A stretch of DNA of 64,000 nt, from the NCBI RefSeq assembly GCF_010093815.1, contig NW_022985549.1:806001-870000 (forward strand), written 5' to 3'. How positions within the stretch are numbered: the first letter of the stretch is position 1; each line of letters opens with the position of its first letter. Positions 20,265 through 31,682 of the stretch are shown in pieces. This stretch comes from Pseudovirgaria hyperparasitica. Lineage: Eukaryota; Ascomycota; Dothideomycetes; Acrospermales; Acrospermaceae. The position numbers and the translations under genes are program-made. The notes under the pieces were generated by a model. The model had not been told where the DNA came from. It made no database searches and worked only from the letters and a program-made list of their open reading frames with translations.

Positions 20265-22631
20265 CTACGAGACCGAGAGAAACAGATCCTGTCCCCGGCG
20301 CGTCGGCGTGATGCGCGGCGCCCACATCGGGCTCTTCAACGGGCCGAACATATCCGCACTGCCAGGCCCAGACTTGACCGCGAGCTGCGAGTACGTGACC
20401 TGCTGAGGCAGCGTGCCATCACTACCCACTCTGCTATGCGTCGTGTTGCTGGAGCGGAGACTAGACGAGATCGGGCTGACAAACAGGCGCTTTTCGAGAT
20501 CCTGAGCTGCGTCGTCGCCGCGGCGCTTCTGTAGCAGTGAGGGTCGCGTGTCGAGTGTGAGGGAGCCATGTGAGCTGCGGGGACTGCGGGGGACGGCTTG
20601 ATTGGATGCGCGAGGGATCTTGGGGTATTTCAGCCCGGAGATGGGCGATTCTGGGATGGCGGGTAGAGTCTTTTCTTCGTCTGATGGGGGCGTGGGCTCG
20701 TCCATGTCGGCGGTCTCGAAGGTCGTGCAGGAAGCCATTGAGTCCCGGACGGATGCCGACTTGTGCGTCGAGCTCCGAGACAGCGGTGTGGATGTTTTGG
20801 TTGAGCCGGCTGTGCCGATATCTATGATTCTTGGTGACTTGCTCGGTTTGTCAACTTTTCCAGCACCAGCCGTACTTCGTGGGCTGGCGTAGTACTTCGG
20901 TACATAACCTTCGGAACCGTCGGTGCTAGTACTATCGTTGCTGCCACGTTTTCGGCTCGTTGTTGGTGGTGTTCCCACTAGGTTCGCCATATTTGGTGTT
21001 CTAGGAGGGACTTCGGTCGCTGGTGATGTATACTCGGGGGCCGCAAACACTCTTGTAGGCAGTGGCTTTGCGGACAATGGCTTTGGAGGTAGTATTGGGG
21101 AAGACGCTTGTGAAAGGAAGGTCTCAAAGTTTGGTAGCAGAGGTGTCCGTGACTGTCTGATGGGTATGTTGAGAGACAACACGGGCGGCTCCTTAGGCCC
21201 GCCTAAGCTGGATTTGATGGGAGCAGGGGTGAACGGCATAGATGGCTCTGACGCTGACGGCGCCTTCGGAACGGACACTGGAATTGGAGGAACAGGAAAA
21301 GGCGGAGGCGGCGTGGGTGGATGGCTTACTTGACGCATTGAGTGGTTTAGTGGCCGAGGCACCATTGTAGGGTCTGCAAAGGGGCTCATTTGAGTGGGTG
21401 GGGTTGGAAGTTCAGTCAGAGCATTCGCTGCTGAGAGTCGAGCAAGGGGCGGGCGAGCCGCTTGACTCTGCCGCACTGATCTGCTGTATCGATCTTCTTC
21501 GAACACTGTCAGACCAGACGCCGTACTCGTTGGACGAGCGAGCTGAGGTGAAGGCTTTGCCGGGAGAAGACGTGAGACTGTTCTCGTGCTTCTCATGCTA
21601 TCTGGAGACGTTCCAAGATCCGACTCTGGACTAATAGCCAAACCAATCTGCTCCACTGGAATATCTGGATTGATCCACTGTGATCTTGGTCGCTGGTCGT
21701 TCAATTGCAGCCTGGGAAGATTCGTCCGTACTGGCGCCAGGCCGACGACGGACCGACGCGGTGACGGAGTTGTCGACCTTGGAGGCGCGGGAGCTATACC
21801 AACTCCTCCAGGGCCACTGCGAGGATCTCTTAACACCTTAAAAGGCAACATGAGTGGCTTCAAGGATGAATTACCCTCCCCATCGCGGCTTCCTGGAGGA
21901 CTTCGTTTTTCACTTTTGTTTTCCATACGATCAAATTTCGCTTGCTCCATAGCTCGTCGTCTTCGCCGTTGCTGAGTACAGGTCACAAGAATGATTGCAC
22001 CAGTAGCGAGGATAAGAGCCGAGGCCCCAGCAACGGATATGCCCACGATCTGAGGGGTGCTCAATGGTCCCGTGGAGTGAGGTGCTGGTGCTACCGCAGC
22101 TGACGGCCCCGGTGTAGCATCCGAAGCTGCACCTGGAGTCTCATTTGGAATTGATGTCGTTATTGGCGTAGGCATGTACGGCCACAACATCATCGTACCT
22201 TTTACTTCTGACGTACTCGATGTAATTAACGGTGGGGCTGTTGACACGGTCGTTGATGGAGGGAACCGGGTGATGGGTATTGAGCCCATAGTTCGCTGGA
22301 CTGCCTTTGGCTGACCAACGCAGACGTTATATATACGTGATGCTTCCTCCTTATCACTCTGGCAGTTCATGTAGAAGCACCGCAATGCCGCTTCTCCGAA
22401 AGTGAAGCCGTTGCTGTCATAGGCTGCGCAGTAGCACTGGATGTCGTTCGTGCCACTATCTTTACAATCAGAAGAAAAAGTCGTCGCTAGAGACTCGCGC
22501 AGACACTCCCTTGCACACTCTGGTACAACAGACAACTCGTATGGAATTTCAGCATCATGAATGCTTTGAGGATATGCTAAAGACACAGGAAATGCCGTGG
22601 CAATGAGAAGAGCGCAGAGTCTAAGAATCAT
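20265..22631 (-). CDS. CFEM-domain single-pass membrane protein
   Basis: Intronless 788 aa surface protein. A signal peptide (MILRLCALLIATAFPVSLA) is followed by a CFEM domain with eight cysteines at residues 39, 43, 56, 66, 68, 85, 90 and 104. A Pro/Ser/Thr stalk leads to one membrane helix (about 195-218, VGISVAGASALILATGAIIL). An arginine cluster (QRRRRR) stops transfer, and a cytoplasmic tail of about 565 residues follows, rich in Ser, Pro and basic residues. CFEM domains are fungal-specific and are known for haem/iron capture, cell-wall roles and effector functions. This layout (small extracellular cysteine domain, one helix, long phosphorylatable tail) recalls wall-stress sensors of the Wsc/Mid2 type, but no signalling role is shown. 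Confidence 0.87.
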   Translation of the reverse strand: MILRLCALLIATAFPVSLAYPQSIHDAEIPYELSVVPECARECLRESLATTFSSDCKDSGTNDIQCYCAAYDSNGFTFGEAALRCFYMNCQSDKEEASRIYNVCVGQPKAVQRTMGSIPITRFPPSTTVSTAPPLITSSTSEVKGTMMLWPYMPTPITTSIPNETPGAASDATPGPSAAVAPAPHSTGPLSTPQIVGISVAGASALILATGAIILVTCTQQRRRRRAMEQAKFDRMENKSEKRSPPGSRDGEGNSSLKPLMLPFKVLRDPRSGPGGVGIAPAPPRSTTPSPRRSVVGLAPVRTNLPRLQLNDQRPRSQWINPDIPVEQIGLAISPESDLGTSPDSMRSTRTVSRLLPAKPSPQLARPTSTASGLTVFEEDRYSRSVRQSQAARPPLARLSAANALTELPTPPTQMSPFADPTMVPRPLNHSMRQVSHPPTPPPPFPVPPIPVSVPKAPSASEPSMPFTPAPIKSSLGGPKEPPVLSLNIPIRQSRTPLLPNFETFLSQASSPILPPKPLSAKPLPTRVFAAPEYTSPATEVPPRTPNMANLVGTPPTTSRKRGSNDSTSTDGSEGYVPKYYASPRSTAGAGKVDKPSKSPRIIDIGTAGSTKTSTPLSRSSTHKSASVRDSMASCTTFETADMDEPTPPSDEEKTLPAIPESPISGLKYPKIPRASNQAVPRSPRSSHGSLTLDTRPSLLQKRRGDDAAQDLEKRLFVSPISSSLRSSNTTHSRVGSDGTLPQQVTYSQLAVKSGPGSADMFGPLKSPMWAPRITPTRRGQDLFLSVS

Positions 22632-24594
22632 AACTGTACAAGATCTGTTGCCTGATCAGTTCTCATGCGATGGCATTGATCTGACGGAGAAGTACTGACC
22701 TGAGAGAAATTGAGAGGGCATGGGAAACCAAAGAACAGGCCGATCAACGGCTGAAACTGATACAGGCAAAGAAACAACAGAGAAGTATTAAGGAAAGTTG
22801 TCAAACGACAAACGTCAGAAAGAAGGAAAGAATTCGCATCCAATGTACAAGCACGGCCGCTGGTAGGCTGTGTGCATAAGTAGTAATACTCTATGTTTGG
22901 GACTCGCCCAGATGTCTGTACCCGTGCTTACCAGAAGCGCCGGCACTCTGTCATGGCTGGTAGCCCTGCATGATGGAAAGCAATAGAGGCGTTTGTTGGC
23001 GCTCATGATGACGGACGAGACAGATTGATGCAGAGATGGATGTTCGCTTGTTGTTGCCGCCAGCATTCATTCGAGAGGGCTGAGCGCGTATGATGGGGGC
23101 TAAGACTGATCGGGACTAGTGCAGCGCTTCCAGCAACCTCAACAGCCTCACAACTCATCATCTCTACTGAGACCAGTTCGCTCAACTCTCCAATCCAGTC
23201 CTGCGTTCTCCAAAATGACATATTTACCATAGCTATACTATCCCAGCGCTAAGCCTCTCACCTGATCAGTGGTGCGGCTCTTGTCCGGCATTGGTCTGAG
23301 GCTTCATGGCGTAGTGCCATGACGAAACGGACGATGAAGCGTCTTGAGAGCACGACTGCCAGAGAAGCGCGTGTACGACGAGTCCAAGACATACATACAT
23401 GGCGGCCACATGCTGGGTGCTGCAATTGTTGCCGAGTCTTTCGGAGGAGTCGTTTCCGGCGCCTGCTGCACTTCGAACCTTCGAACCTTCAAGGCTGCAC
23501 GTTCTGGATGAAGAAAAGTTGGTTGCTTACACTCAACGCTAGTGTACGATCTGGCAATGGTTGAATGGTAGTGGCTCGCTTGAGAGTTTATGCTTACTAC
23601 TGCACGAATGCCGGCTGATGGATCCACCGGATCAGGCAAAGCGAAAGGCTGTGCAAACATGTTTCAGAACAATAGGTAGTATGTATGCAGTAGGTAGCCA
23701 GCTAGTACTGCGAAGTTACAGCTCACGAGTCAAGAGTGGGATGGCATGACCGGGCCGTACCTACTGCTACTCAGCCTCATATTCTACATGGATGCAAGAA
23801 GTTGTATATATGTACTTCGCCTAGGCCACTTCCGGTAAAGTGAAGGCCCGATCACTAGATCTTGCATGTAAATACTCCAGACTATGTTCCCAAAACGGTC
23901 ATTCGATGTACAGATCGAGGCACATACATCGCATCGTCTTGGGATTCAGGCAATCCGGGTCCTGCTAAGCCTATATTGCTTCAAACTGAGTTGGACATTA
24001 GGGCAGTCGGGCTTCAGAACGCCCCACTTCATCAGCAGTTTGTCTCATATTCATGGATGTATTGTCAGTCTCATGCAGCTGGTGGAGATGATATGCGCAC
24101 TACATTTGACGATACTACGTTATATATTAGCCCTGCAAGCATTTCTTGATGTAACCTAAAATCAACATTTGATATAGCTCGTGTTTCGCAGCTCTGTTAA
24201 CAAGCATCCTCCTAGTCTCTGCTACTGCTAATCCCGCTCGCCATTACTTTCCCTTTGTGATAAATCCATCGCACTCTAGTCGCGTCTGTCGCCGATATTA
24301 TCCGCACTCGCACGTATGGTAGTCGTTCCAAGTCACGAACACCGTGATCGTGGGTGGCGCATGTGACGATTGGTGACTGGTTTGCACCGGAAGCCCAGAC
24401 GAATTTAGAGCAAGGTCAGGTCCATGTCGCCATTCTACTAGTATACCATGATGCTTGGTAGGCATGGTACTGAGTGTTGTAGTAATCTTTCAAGGAAGCA
24501 ATGTTGCCTACTGAGAAGCTGAAGATCTTGCAGGGTTGTCCGCTGCCTTTTTATACCCTGAACGATGTAGTTTCACGGGGCGGACAAATCTTGC
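22632..24594. other. Intergenic region of about 2 kb
   Basis: Upstream of the CFEM gene and downstream of the Sec2-like gene. Several frames of 60-120 codons occur on both strands (for example 23304-23660 and 23862-24149), but none has a recognisable domain or splice-joined continuation. I see no gene here. Confidence 0.5.
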
Positions 24595-25351
24595 TCAGGG
24601 CGCAAGTAGATCTCGCACTCGATCGATTCTTTTCATAGCCCCTTCAAGTCTGTCTAGTCTCTTTCTCTTGTCATCGTCTCTTTTCTCCAGCATCTCAACC
24701 CGCTCCTCGAGCTTGGCTCTGGCTTTACGCTCTGTAGCCACCATCTCGTTTGCCTGCTGAAAGAGCTGCACCGACAGATCCTCGATCTCGGTATTCATTT
24801 GTGTGAGCTTGCCTTCTGCCTTCTGGCGCAGGTCCTGTTCACGTTGGAGGGCAATTTGGAGGTCCGCCTCTGATCGACTGGACACTGTAGAAAGATGTGC
24901 AATTGAGCGTCGGGAAAGGAGGTTCGAGAAACGTGATTGTAGTTTGGTCTCTACTGGTGGAGTCGTGACGGGTTCGTTCAGTGCTGCTTCCACAGGCGTA
25001 GAGGTGAGATCCGAAGGCGATATGGGGGATTGCGAGGTTTTAAGCCTTTGTAACTGATCTTCATAATCTGCCAACTTGTCCACTATTCGTAAATTGAGGT
25101 CAGCATTGCTTGTAAATGGGACTAGGTCTGAAACGCAGCCAAGGCGACCAGTAACTATCGCAAAAAGGAAGCGTACCCGCAGCGGTGGCCTTTTCCGTGA
25201 GTATTCGGACTTGAGTCTCCAACTCCAGTATTCTTCTCTTAGCTTCTGGCATGGTATCACATCGTGGACATGCATGTCCTCCCGTAGCTTGTGGCGCCAT
25301 CAACGGTGTCGCAGTTCCAGTGCGCATGCGAGGTATCGTCGAAACAGACAT
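24595..25351 (-). CDS. Sec2-domain coiled-coil protein (Rab GEF-like)
   Basis: Predicted 220 aa coiled-coil protein of the Sec2 family. Sec2 is the exchange factor for the secretory Rab GTPase Sec4, acting on vesicles bound for sites of growth. Exon 1 (25351-25177) carries CPRC at residues 28-31 and the helix AKRRILELETQVRILTEK. A 94-nt intron (25083-25176, GTACGC..GAATAG) joins to VDKLADYEDQLQRLKTSQ. The long helix near the end reads EIEDLSVQLFQQANEMVATE, then RKARAKLEERVEMLEKRD and RLDRLEGAMKRIDRVRDLLA, typical of the Sec2 core. Yeast Sec2 is several times longer with a C-terminal regulatory part, absent here. Either this is a short family member or regulation lies elsewhere. Confidence 0.82.
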
Positions 25352-26058
25352 TGCGCGCGGGCGTGTTGCAGCAGCGCTTCACGATTTGGCAGTATATTGG
25401 AAAAATCGGTGAGTAGAAACGCGCGAGCTGGAATGTAGCTTTTGTGAAGACAGTTTCGTGACGAAGGAAAAGGATGTGGGTAGTAGTTGATTTAATATGT
25501 AGTATGTATGTGGCAGCGCAGGTATTAGGTGGCAGAAGCACAAAAGCGACGATAATAGCCTCAGCAAAGAGTCCGATCAGCATGATCTGTCACTTCAGGG
25601 TTCTAGTGGGGGGGCTGGGGCTCCGGGGGGGCTCCACCATCGCTAAAGATGGCTGCCCTGTCTCACTATTATGCCTCTTTTGCTGGGCTGATCGCGCGTA
25701 TCATGCGTGCCAAACATGCGAGTCATGCAAAAGCCGTTGGACGAACCCGCCGATCTGCAAATGGATCTGCAAATCTATTTATTATCATTACTTTTTGCCG
25801 TCGTCAGAGTTCAGACAACATAATGCCTTCACACTGCTGCTGGCTAGCTCTTTGTATCGATTCGACCACCAATTGTGAAGTTTTGTATCTTCATGGCTGT
25901 CCCAGCCCCTTAACACCGTGTGAAACTCGGCCATCCAGGAGCGCTCCAAAATTGCACGCCTCTTACGAACTTGGCCAAGGAGAATTATTATGCTATTTGA
26001 TGCGATTGTGCACGCACACGCGGCTGAACATATCTAATTTTGCTTCATATTTCCGACC
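25352..26058. other. Intergenic region
   Basis: Promoter of the Sec2-like gene and 3' flank of the racemase. Open frames on plus at 25474-26058 continue as antisense of the racemase and look like chance frames. Confidence 0.5.
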
Positions 26059-26851
26059 TCATATCTCTGCACGGAGCACGCCCTCCAGCCATGCAGCACC
26101 AGCTTGTACACCGTCAACAATTCTTATGTGTCGACCACCTACTTCTCCCAAGGCTTCAACACACGCTTCTCTTACCATTTCATTCATGCCTGCCATGCCT
26201 GCACATCCTAAACAGATAGCTCCAACCGACCCTTTCTGTAGCAATCGGTGGACTGCGTCCTTCATGCGCTTCCGGACCACTTCTGCAGGCGCATCATGGA
26301 GATCGCTTGCATTGAGACCCGTAGTCTCAACTCCGGCGAACCTCTTGCTGTCTGTGCTATGCGTGCCCAAGAACTCGGCCACTGCCTCCGTCAAGATATC
26401 CTCCCAAGCCTTTCCCGTACTAACTATGCCAAACTTCTCAGAAGGGGCGATGATCTGTAGAGCTAGACCCACACTGGCCTCAAATATGCCCGTAACAGGC
26501 TGTGATGTGTCACTTGCGGCAATGTGCTTCTTAAGAATATGAACCAGAGGGTGTTGCGAGTAGCACGCGACAAGGAAGGAATCGTATCGATCGAGAAGAG
26601 GGATCAAGGCAGGCTCGCAATGCTTCGCACTCTCAGCAGCATCATCTTCGTTGTTGATACTTTTCGGACCTGAAGGTGCTGTGAAATATCCGTAATGTGT
26701 CTACGCCTTACATATTAGCCATGTTGACAGGAGCCCTCTGGGATGCCATATGAACATCTTCGAACTGTAGCTGCTTCACGAGCGGCACAAGGGCCGTTGT
26801 CATGGACTCTGTCGTGTTCGGATTGATGATCAGGATGGACCGTTTCGTCAT
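26059..26851 (-). CDS. Asp/Glu/hydantoin racemase family protein (Dcg1-like)
   Basis: Predicted 245 aa enzyme of the Asp/Glu racemase superfamily. The start MTKRSILIINPNTTESMT is characteristic, followed by TAPSGPKSINNE. The paired cysteines expected of these cofactor-independent racemases are in LVACYSQHP (C78) and AICLGCAGMAG (C195/C198). A central EASVGLALQIIAPSEKFGIV is also typical. Yeast Dcg1 belongs here and is controlled with allantoin/nitrogen genes; the substrate in this fungus is unknown. One 55-nt intron (26701-26755) joins FED to THYGYFTAP. Its donor GTTCAT is atypical but the GCTAAT branch and GTAG acceptor are good. The ATG at 26851 is preferred over in-frame upstream codons. 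Confidence 0.85.
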
Positions 26852-27271
26852 TGTGGCAGTATTAATCCCAGACAGAGTTTGGGTGTTCTTGAGTAGAGAG
26901 TACCCAAGATTGGGCTGGTGGGGTAGGTACATCTATCTCATCCATCCATGCAGGTACACGCTAAAAACCCTCGAGTTTTTGCCAGCATGTGACGTCGCCT
27001 ATTGCAAGTTTGCTGTCCCAGAAACTTATAATCAATACCAGGCAAATCTTACATAGAAATTTCGCTTGCTCATGGAATATAGAACGAATTTGCATGGAAA
27101 TCTATGTTGCACGAGCATTCTGCGCTGTATACTTGACCGAAGACCTTCTGGTTGAGTCAGAGTGATTCAGACTGAGCACAGCTGCGCGCCACACGCTTCC
27201 GAAAGACTATAAAACACGACGACGTATCATAATATCGGTCCCGACTGTGATACTGATATACGCCAGCCACA
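26852..27271. promoter_or_regulatory. Divergent promoter between racemase and EFL1 genes
   Basis: 420 bases shared by two divergent start sites. No specific operator recognised. Confidence 0.5.
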
Positions 27272-30200
27272 ATGCCGGTCGTCAATCCTGAAAAATTGGT
27301 TCATCTGCAGCAGGCAGCAAAGGGAATACGAAATGTTTGTAAACCACCTTTCCATAATTTGATATACATGTGTTGACCTAAAGGTTAGATATGCATTCTC
27401 GCCCATGTGGTTAGTATCATTGATGGCGTTGCGATCCAGAACTCTCCTGACCAATCTAGGACCATGGTAAAACCTCACTCACGGATGCGTTGATCGCCAC
27501 CAATGGTATCATATCTCCAAAATTGGCAGGGAAGATCCGATATCTCGACTCTCGACCGGATGAGCAGCTTCGTGGCATCACCATGGAGTCATCAGCGATC
27601 TCCTTGTACTTTGCCCTACTACGCCGTTCCAGTCCTGATGCAGCACCGGAACAAAAAGAGTTCTTGATCAACCTCATAGATTCTCCTGGTCACATTGATT
27701 TTAGCAGTGAAGTTTCTACTGCATCGCGGTTATGTGATGGCGCTGTTGTCCTTGTGGACGCTGTGGAGGGAGTATGCAGTCAAACAGTTACCGTTCTGAG
27801 GCATTGTTGGGTCGAAAAACTCAAGCCTATCCTCGTCATCAATAAGATGGACCGTCTCATCACGGAGTTGAAAATGAGCCCTGGAGAAGCTTATACTCAC
27901 CTGAGTCAACTACTTGAGCAAGTAAATGCCGTCATGGGTAGTTTCTTCCAGGGGGAGCGCATGGAATACGATCTACAATGGCGAAATCGTGTCGAAGAGC
28001 GGGTAACACTTGCTGCTTCTGCACGAGCGCAAGAAAGGGCGGAGAATGTTGCGTCTGCTGCAAATGATACTTCGTCAGAAACAACTACAAACGAGTACGA
28101 AGAAAAGGATGACGAGGATATCTATTTTGCCCCGGAAAACAACAACGTCATCTTCAGCAGTGCAGTAGACGGTTGGGCTTTCACTGTGAAACAGTTCTCT
28201 GCGATCTACGAGAAAAAGCTTGGGATGAAACGTGCCAATCTGGAAAAGGTCCTCTGGGGTGACTTCTATCTAGAGCCGAAGACGAGGCGTGTGCTTGCGC
28301 CAAAGCATCTCAAGGGACGTAATCTCAAACCTATGTTCGTACAGCTTGTACTGGATAACATATGGGCGGTGTATGAGGCGACAACAGGTGGAGACAAGGG
28401 CAAAGGGTGAGTTGATCTGGACTTGTCCCCTTCAAATGCGAGCTGACCTGCCGTAGGGATCCAGCAACTGTGGAAAAAATAACAAAGTCTCTCGGCATAT
28501 CCGTACCGCCTCATATTCTTCGGTCCAGAGATCCACGTGCGCTATTGACTACTGTATTCGCATCCTGGCTGCCACTTTCCACAGCCGTACTGGTGTCTGT
28601 GATCGAGTACCTACCACCACCTGATGATGCGCAACATACCCGACTTCCAGCTATTATTGACGCTTCTCCCGGTGCAGATCATGTTGACCAGAAGGTTCGC
28701 ACTGCGATGACAGAGTTCAAGAAGGAGAAAGGAGACCCGGTAGTCGCTTATGTCAGTAAGATGGTTGCGATACGGCAAAGTGAACTGCCAGAGAACAAGA
28801 GGAGAGGTGGTGCCCTCACGGCTGAAGAAGCAAGAGAACTTGGCCGTAAGAAACGCGCAGAAATTGCGAAAGCTCAAGCTTCAGCAAATGGCACCAGCAC
28901 TGATCTCGGAAACATGACTACTACACTCGATTCGATGACCATGCGAGAAGACGGGGGAGAACAGGAGGAGACAGACCCTCCGGAAGAAGACGAAGACCCC
29001 GAGCACTTGATTGGATTTGCTAGGTTGTATTCTGGCTCTCTCACAGTTGGCGACGAAGTCTTCGTACTACCACCCAAGTTCACACCTCAACATCCCCACC
29101 AGCGACCTGAACCCCAAAAGGTCACCATCACAGCCTTGTATCTCTTGATGGGACGCGGCCTGGAACCACTGAAGTCAGTACCGGCAGGCGTCGTATTTGG
29201 AGTAGCTGGACTAGCAGGACACATCCTCAAGTCTGGAACACTTTGCAGCCAGCTAGAAGGCTCGGTCAATCTCGCAGGTGTCAACATGGGTAGTAAGCCG
29301 ATCGTCAGAGTAGCTTTGGAGCCTGAGAATCCCAGTGATTTGGACAAGATGATCAACGGACTCCGCATGCTGGAACAGAGCGATCCCTGTGCCGAATACG
29401 AAGTTTTGGAAAGCGGTGAGCACGTCATTCTTACTGCTGGTGAGCTCCACCTGGAGCGATGTATCAAGGATCTCAGAGAACGTTTCGCAAAATGCGAGAT
29501 CCAAGCTGGCGAGCCTATCGTGCCCTACCGCGAAAGTATAGTCAGCGCAGCGGAGATGAACCCATCAAAGGACAAAGATCTTCCTCGCGGGACGGTCGTC
29601 GGCCTGACAAACTCCAAACAAGTGTCAATACGACTTCGTGTGCGACCTTTGCCGGCATCCGTTACTGAATTCCTGAGTAGAAATGCACGCCCGATTCGGA
29701 ACCTATACTCGAATCGGCGCAGCGAGGACCACAACTCGGAGAGCACGACAACATCTAGAGCCACTTCTCCAAATCGTGAAGAAGCCAGAGATGCAGCAGA
29801 TGATATCTTGGATTCGGGCGCGGACCTGGCACTAGAGGAATTCAAGGAACAACTATTGGCTGCGTTTGCTGAGGCAAAAGGAGAGCGTGAAGTATGGAAA
29901 GGGGTCATCGATCGCATTGCTGCGTTTGGACCACGGCGTGTGGGACCAAATCTGCTTATAGACTCAACAAAGGATGGTATATTAAGTAGAGCGTAAGTTT
30001 CTGTTCGCAGTCTGCTCAGCATATGTACTAATTATCAATGCAGCCTCGAGACATCCGACGAGCATGCTGCAGACGATGAAGGGGGTAAAAGAGTGGCTAC
30101 GAGTTTGGTTCCCGGAGACTTCCAAGACAAAATTACATATGCCTTCCAGCTTGCTACAGCGCAGGGGCCTCTCTGCAACGAGCCAGTGCAAGGAGTCGCT

Positions 30201-30817
30201 GTCTTCTTAGAAGAAGTTGGCTTGCATCTACCAGACGAGGAAGAATCTTCGTCTCGAGACAAGCTTGGCCGACTTACCGGCGAAGTCATAAGGACTGTGC
30301 GAGAATCGATTCGTCAAGGATTCCTGGACTGGAGTCCACGTATGCTTTTGGCGATGTACAGCTGTGAGATTCAAGCATCAAGTGAGCATCACCATGGAAT
30401 GTTTCGATTCATCAAAGACTAATTGTATTCATAGCCGAGGTCCTTGGCCGAGTCTATGCTGTAATAACACGACGTAGAGGCCGGATTGTGTCTGAAGAGA
30501 TGAAAGAAGGCACGCCATTCTTCTCGATCGTTTCGTTGCTGCCAGTTGCAGAGTCGTTTGGATTCAGCGAAGAGATTCGGAAGCGCACATCGGGAGCTGC
30601 GTCTCCTCAACTAATCTTCCATGGATTTGAGATGCTGGACGAAGACCCATTCTGGGTGCCTTTTACAGAAGACGACTTGGAGGATCTTGGCGAGCTAGCG
30701 GATAAGGAAAACGTGGCTAAGCGGTACATGGACAGGGTGCGCAAGCGCAAGGGTCTTTTCATTCAGGGGCAGAAGCTGGTAGAGAATGCAGAGAAGCAGA
30801 AGACACTCAAAAGGTGA
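27272..30817 (+). CDS. EFL1: Elongation factor-like GTPase EFL1/RIA1 (60S maturation)
   Basis: EF-2-like cytoplasmic GTPase that works with Sdo1/SBDS to release Tif6 from pre-60S subunits. Six exons (27272-27334, 27389-27409, 27460-28406, 28457-29992, 30044-30381, 30435-30817) give 1095 aa, close to yeast Ria1. The start [20 protein letters not shown] leads to the G1 loop AHVDHGKT (26-33). G2 is RGITMESS (67-74), G3 is [12 protein letters not shown] (from 102) and G4 is NKMD. Later come [20 protein letters not shown] (domain II), [20 protein letters not shown] and [23 protein letters not shown]. Exon 2 is only 21 nt and encodes ICILAHV, so two introns interrupt the P-loop region. Introns are 50-54 nt. 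A long insertion rich in charged residues (about 190-260), as is usual for EFL1, is present. Confidence 0.95.
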
Positions 30818-31343
30818 GGAGGGCATGATGAGCAGGATGCGGCGCATACGTGTCTTGACGAGAATGTTGGGTTTCAGATGGCTATATAGAGGATGCGATC
30901 CGACATGGGGCAGTGAGGCAGTGAATGGGAAGGGAGGAGTAGGACTTGGCACTAGAGTGAATGAATGAATGAATGCCATGTTGATGTCAACAACACTGTG
31001 TTATACTTACAATACAGTAGCATGTCTGCAGGACCGGAGAAATATGCTCATTAGAAGCGCGGCAATATAGAAAGGACACTTGTGGTAGTGATTGTGCAGT
31101 CTGCGCCCAAAGCCCCCTCTTAAGCAGCAACTCTAAAGTGTCAAAAACCCCCTTTAAAGTGTAGATCGGCAGTGAAACGCGCTAAGCTGGACGAAGCACG
31201 GGACCTGCTTGTGACTTGCGACTGTCCCCCCCCCGGACGTCCCCCAGATGTCCGAAAATAAACTCCTGTTCAGCTCCAGCCTCCTGTTATTATTTTTTTT
31301 GGTCGCTGAGCAGTGAGAGCGCTGCAGCATCACGCAGCACGTC

Positions 31344-31375
<32 letters not shown>

Positions 31376-31682
31376 CGGCGACAGTGAATCTTCCTGAAAC
31401 GCTGTCTGCGCCTCGACTCGAATTCTCTAGCGTGTCTTCCTGGCAGCTGCGACCGCCTCAGGCAGCGCGAATCTCTCCTCTTATCGCGCCCCAACTCGTT
31501 TCAGACCGTATTTCGACTCTCATCACTCCTTGCATAGCATTGTCGCTTCACTATTCGATTCTTTCTCTCGTCGCTGGTTCCTTTCTTTCACTTCTCGGGG
31601 GGGCTCTGCCTTTCTTGAGCCTCTGGCCGACAATTTTCACTTTCTTTACCCGAATTCTCATTGACACATGAACCTTTGAAAG
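30818..31682. other. EFL1 3' flank and TEA4/BUD14 leader
   Basis: Contains the promoter and 5' leader of the SH3 gene, with a CGA tract at 31341-31382 and a pyrimidine-rich stretch at about 31480-31640. The frame at 31216-31671 is made of this low-complexity DNA and I do not call it a gene. Confidence 0.5.
31341..31382. repeat. CGA/GAC trinucleotide tract in a 5' leader
   Basis: About 42 bases of nearly perfect GAC triplets, some 300 bases upstream of the SH3 gene start. Confidence 0.85.

Noticed and set aside
31216-31671. 151-codon plus-strand frame with a polythreonine run
   Set aside because: It is made of the CGA repeat and pyrimidine-rich leader of the TEA4 gene.
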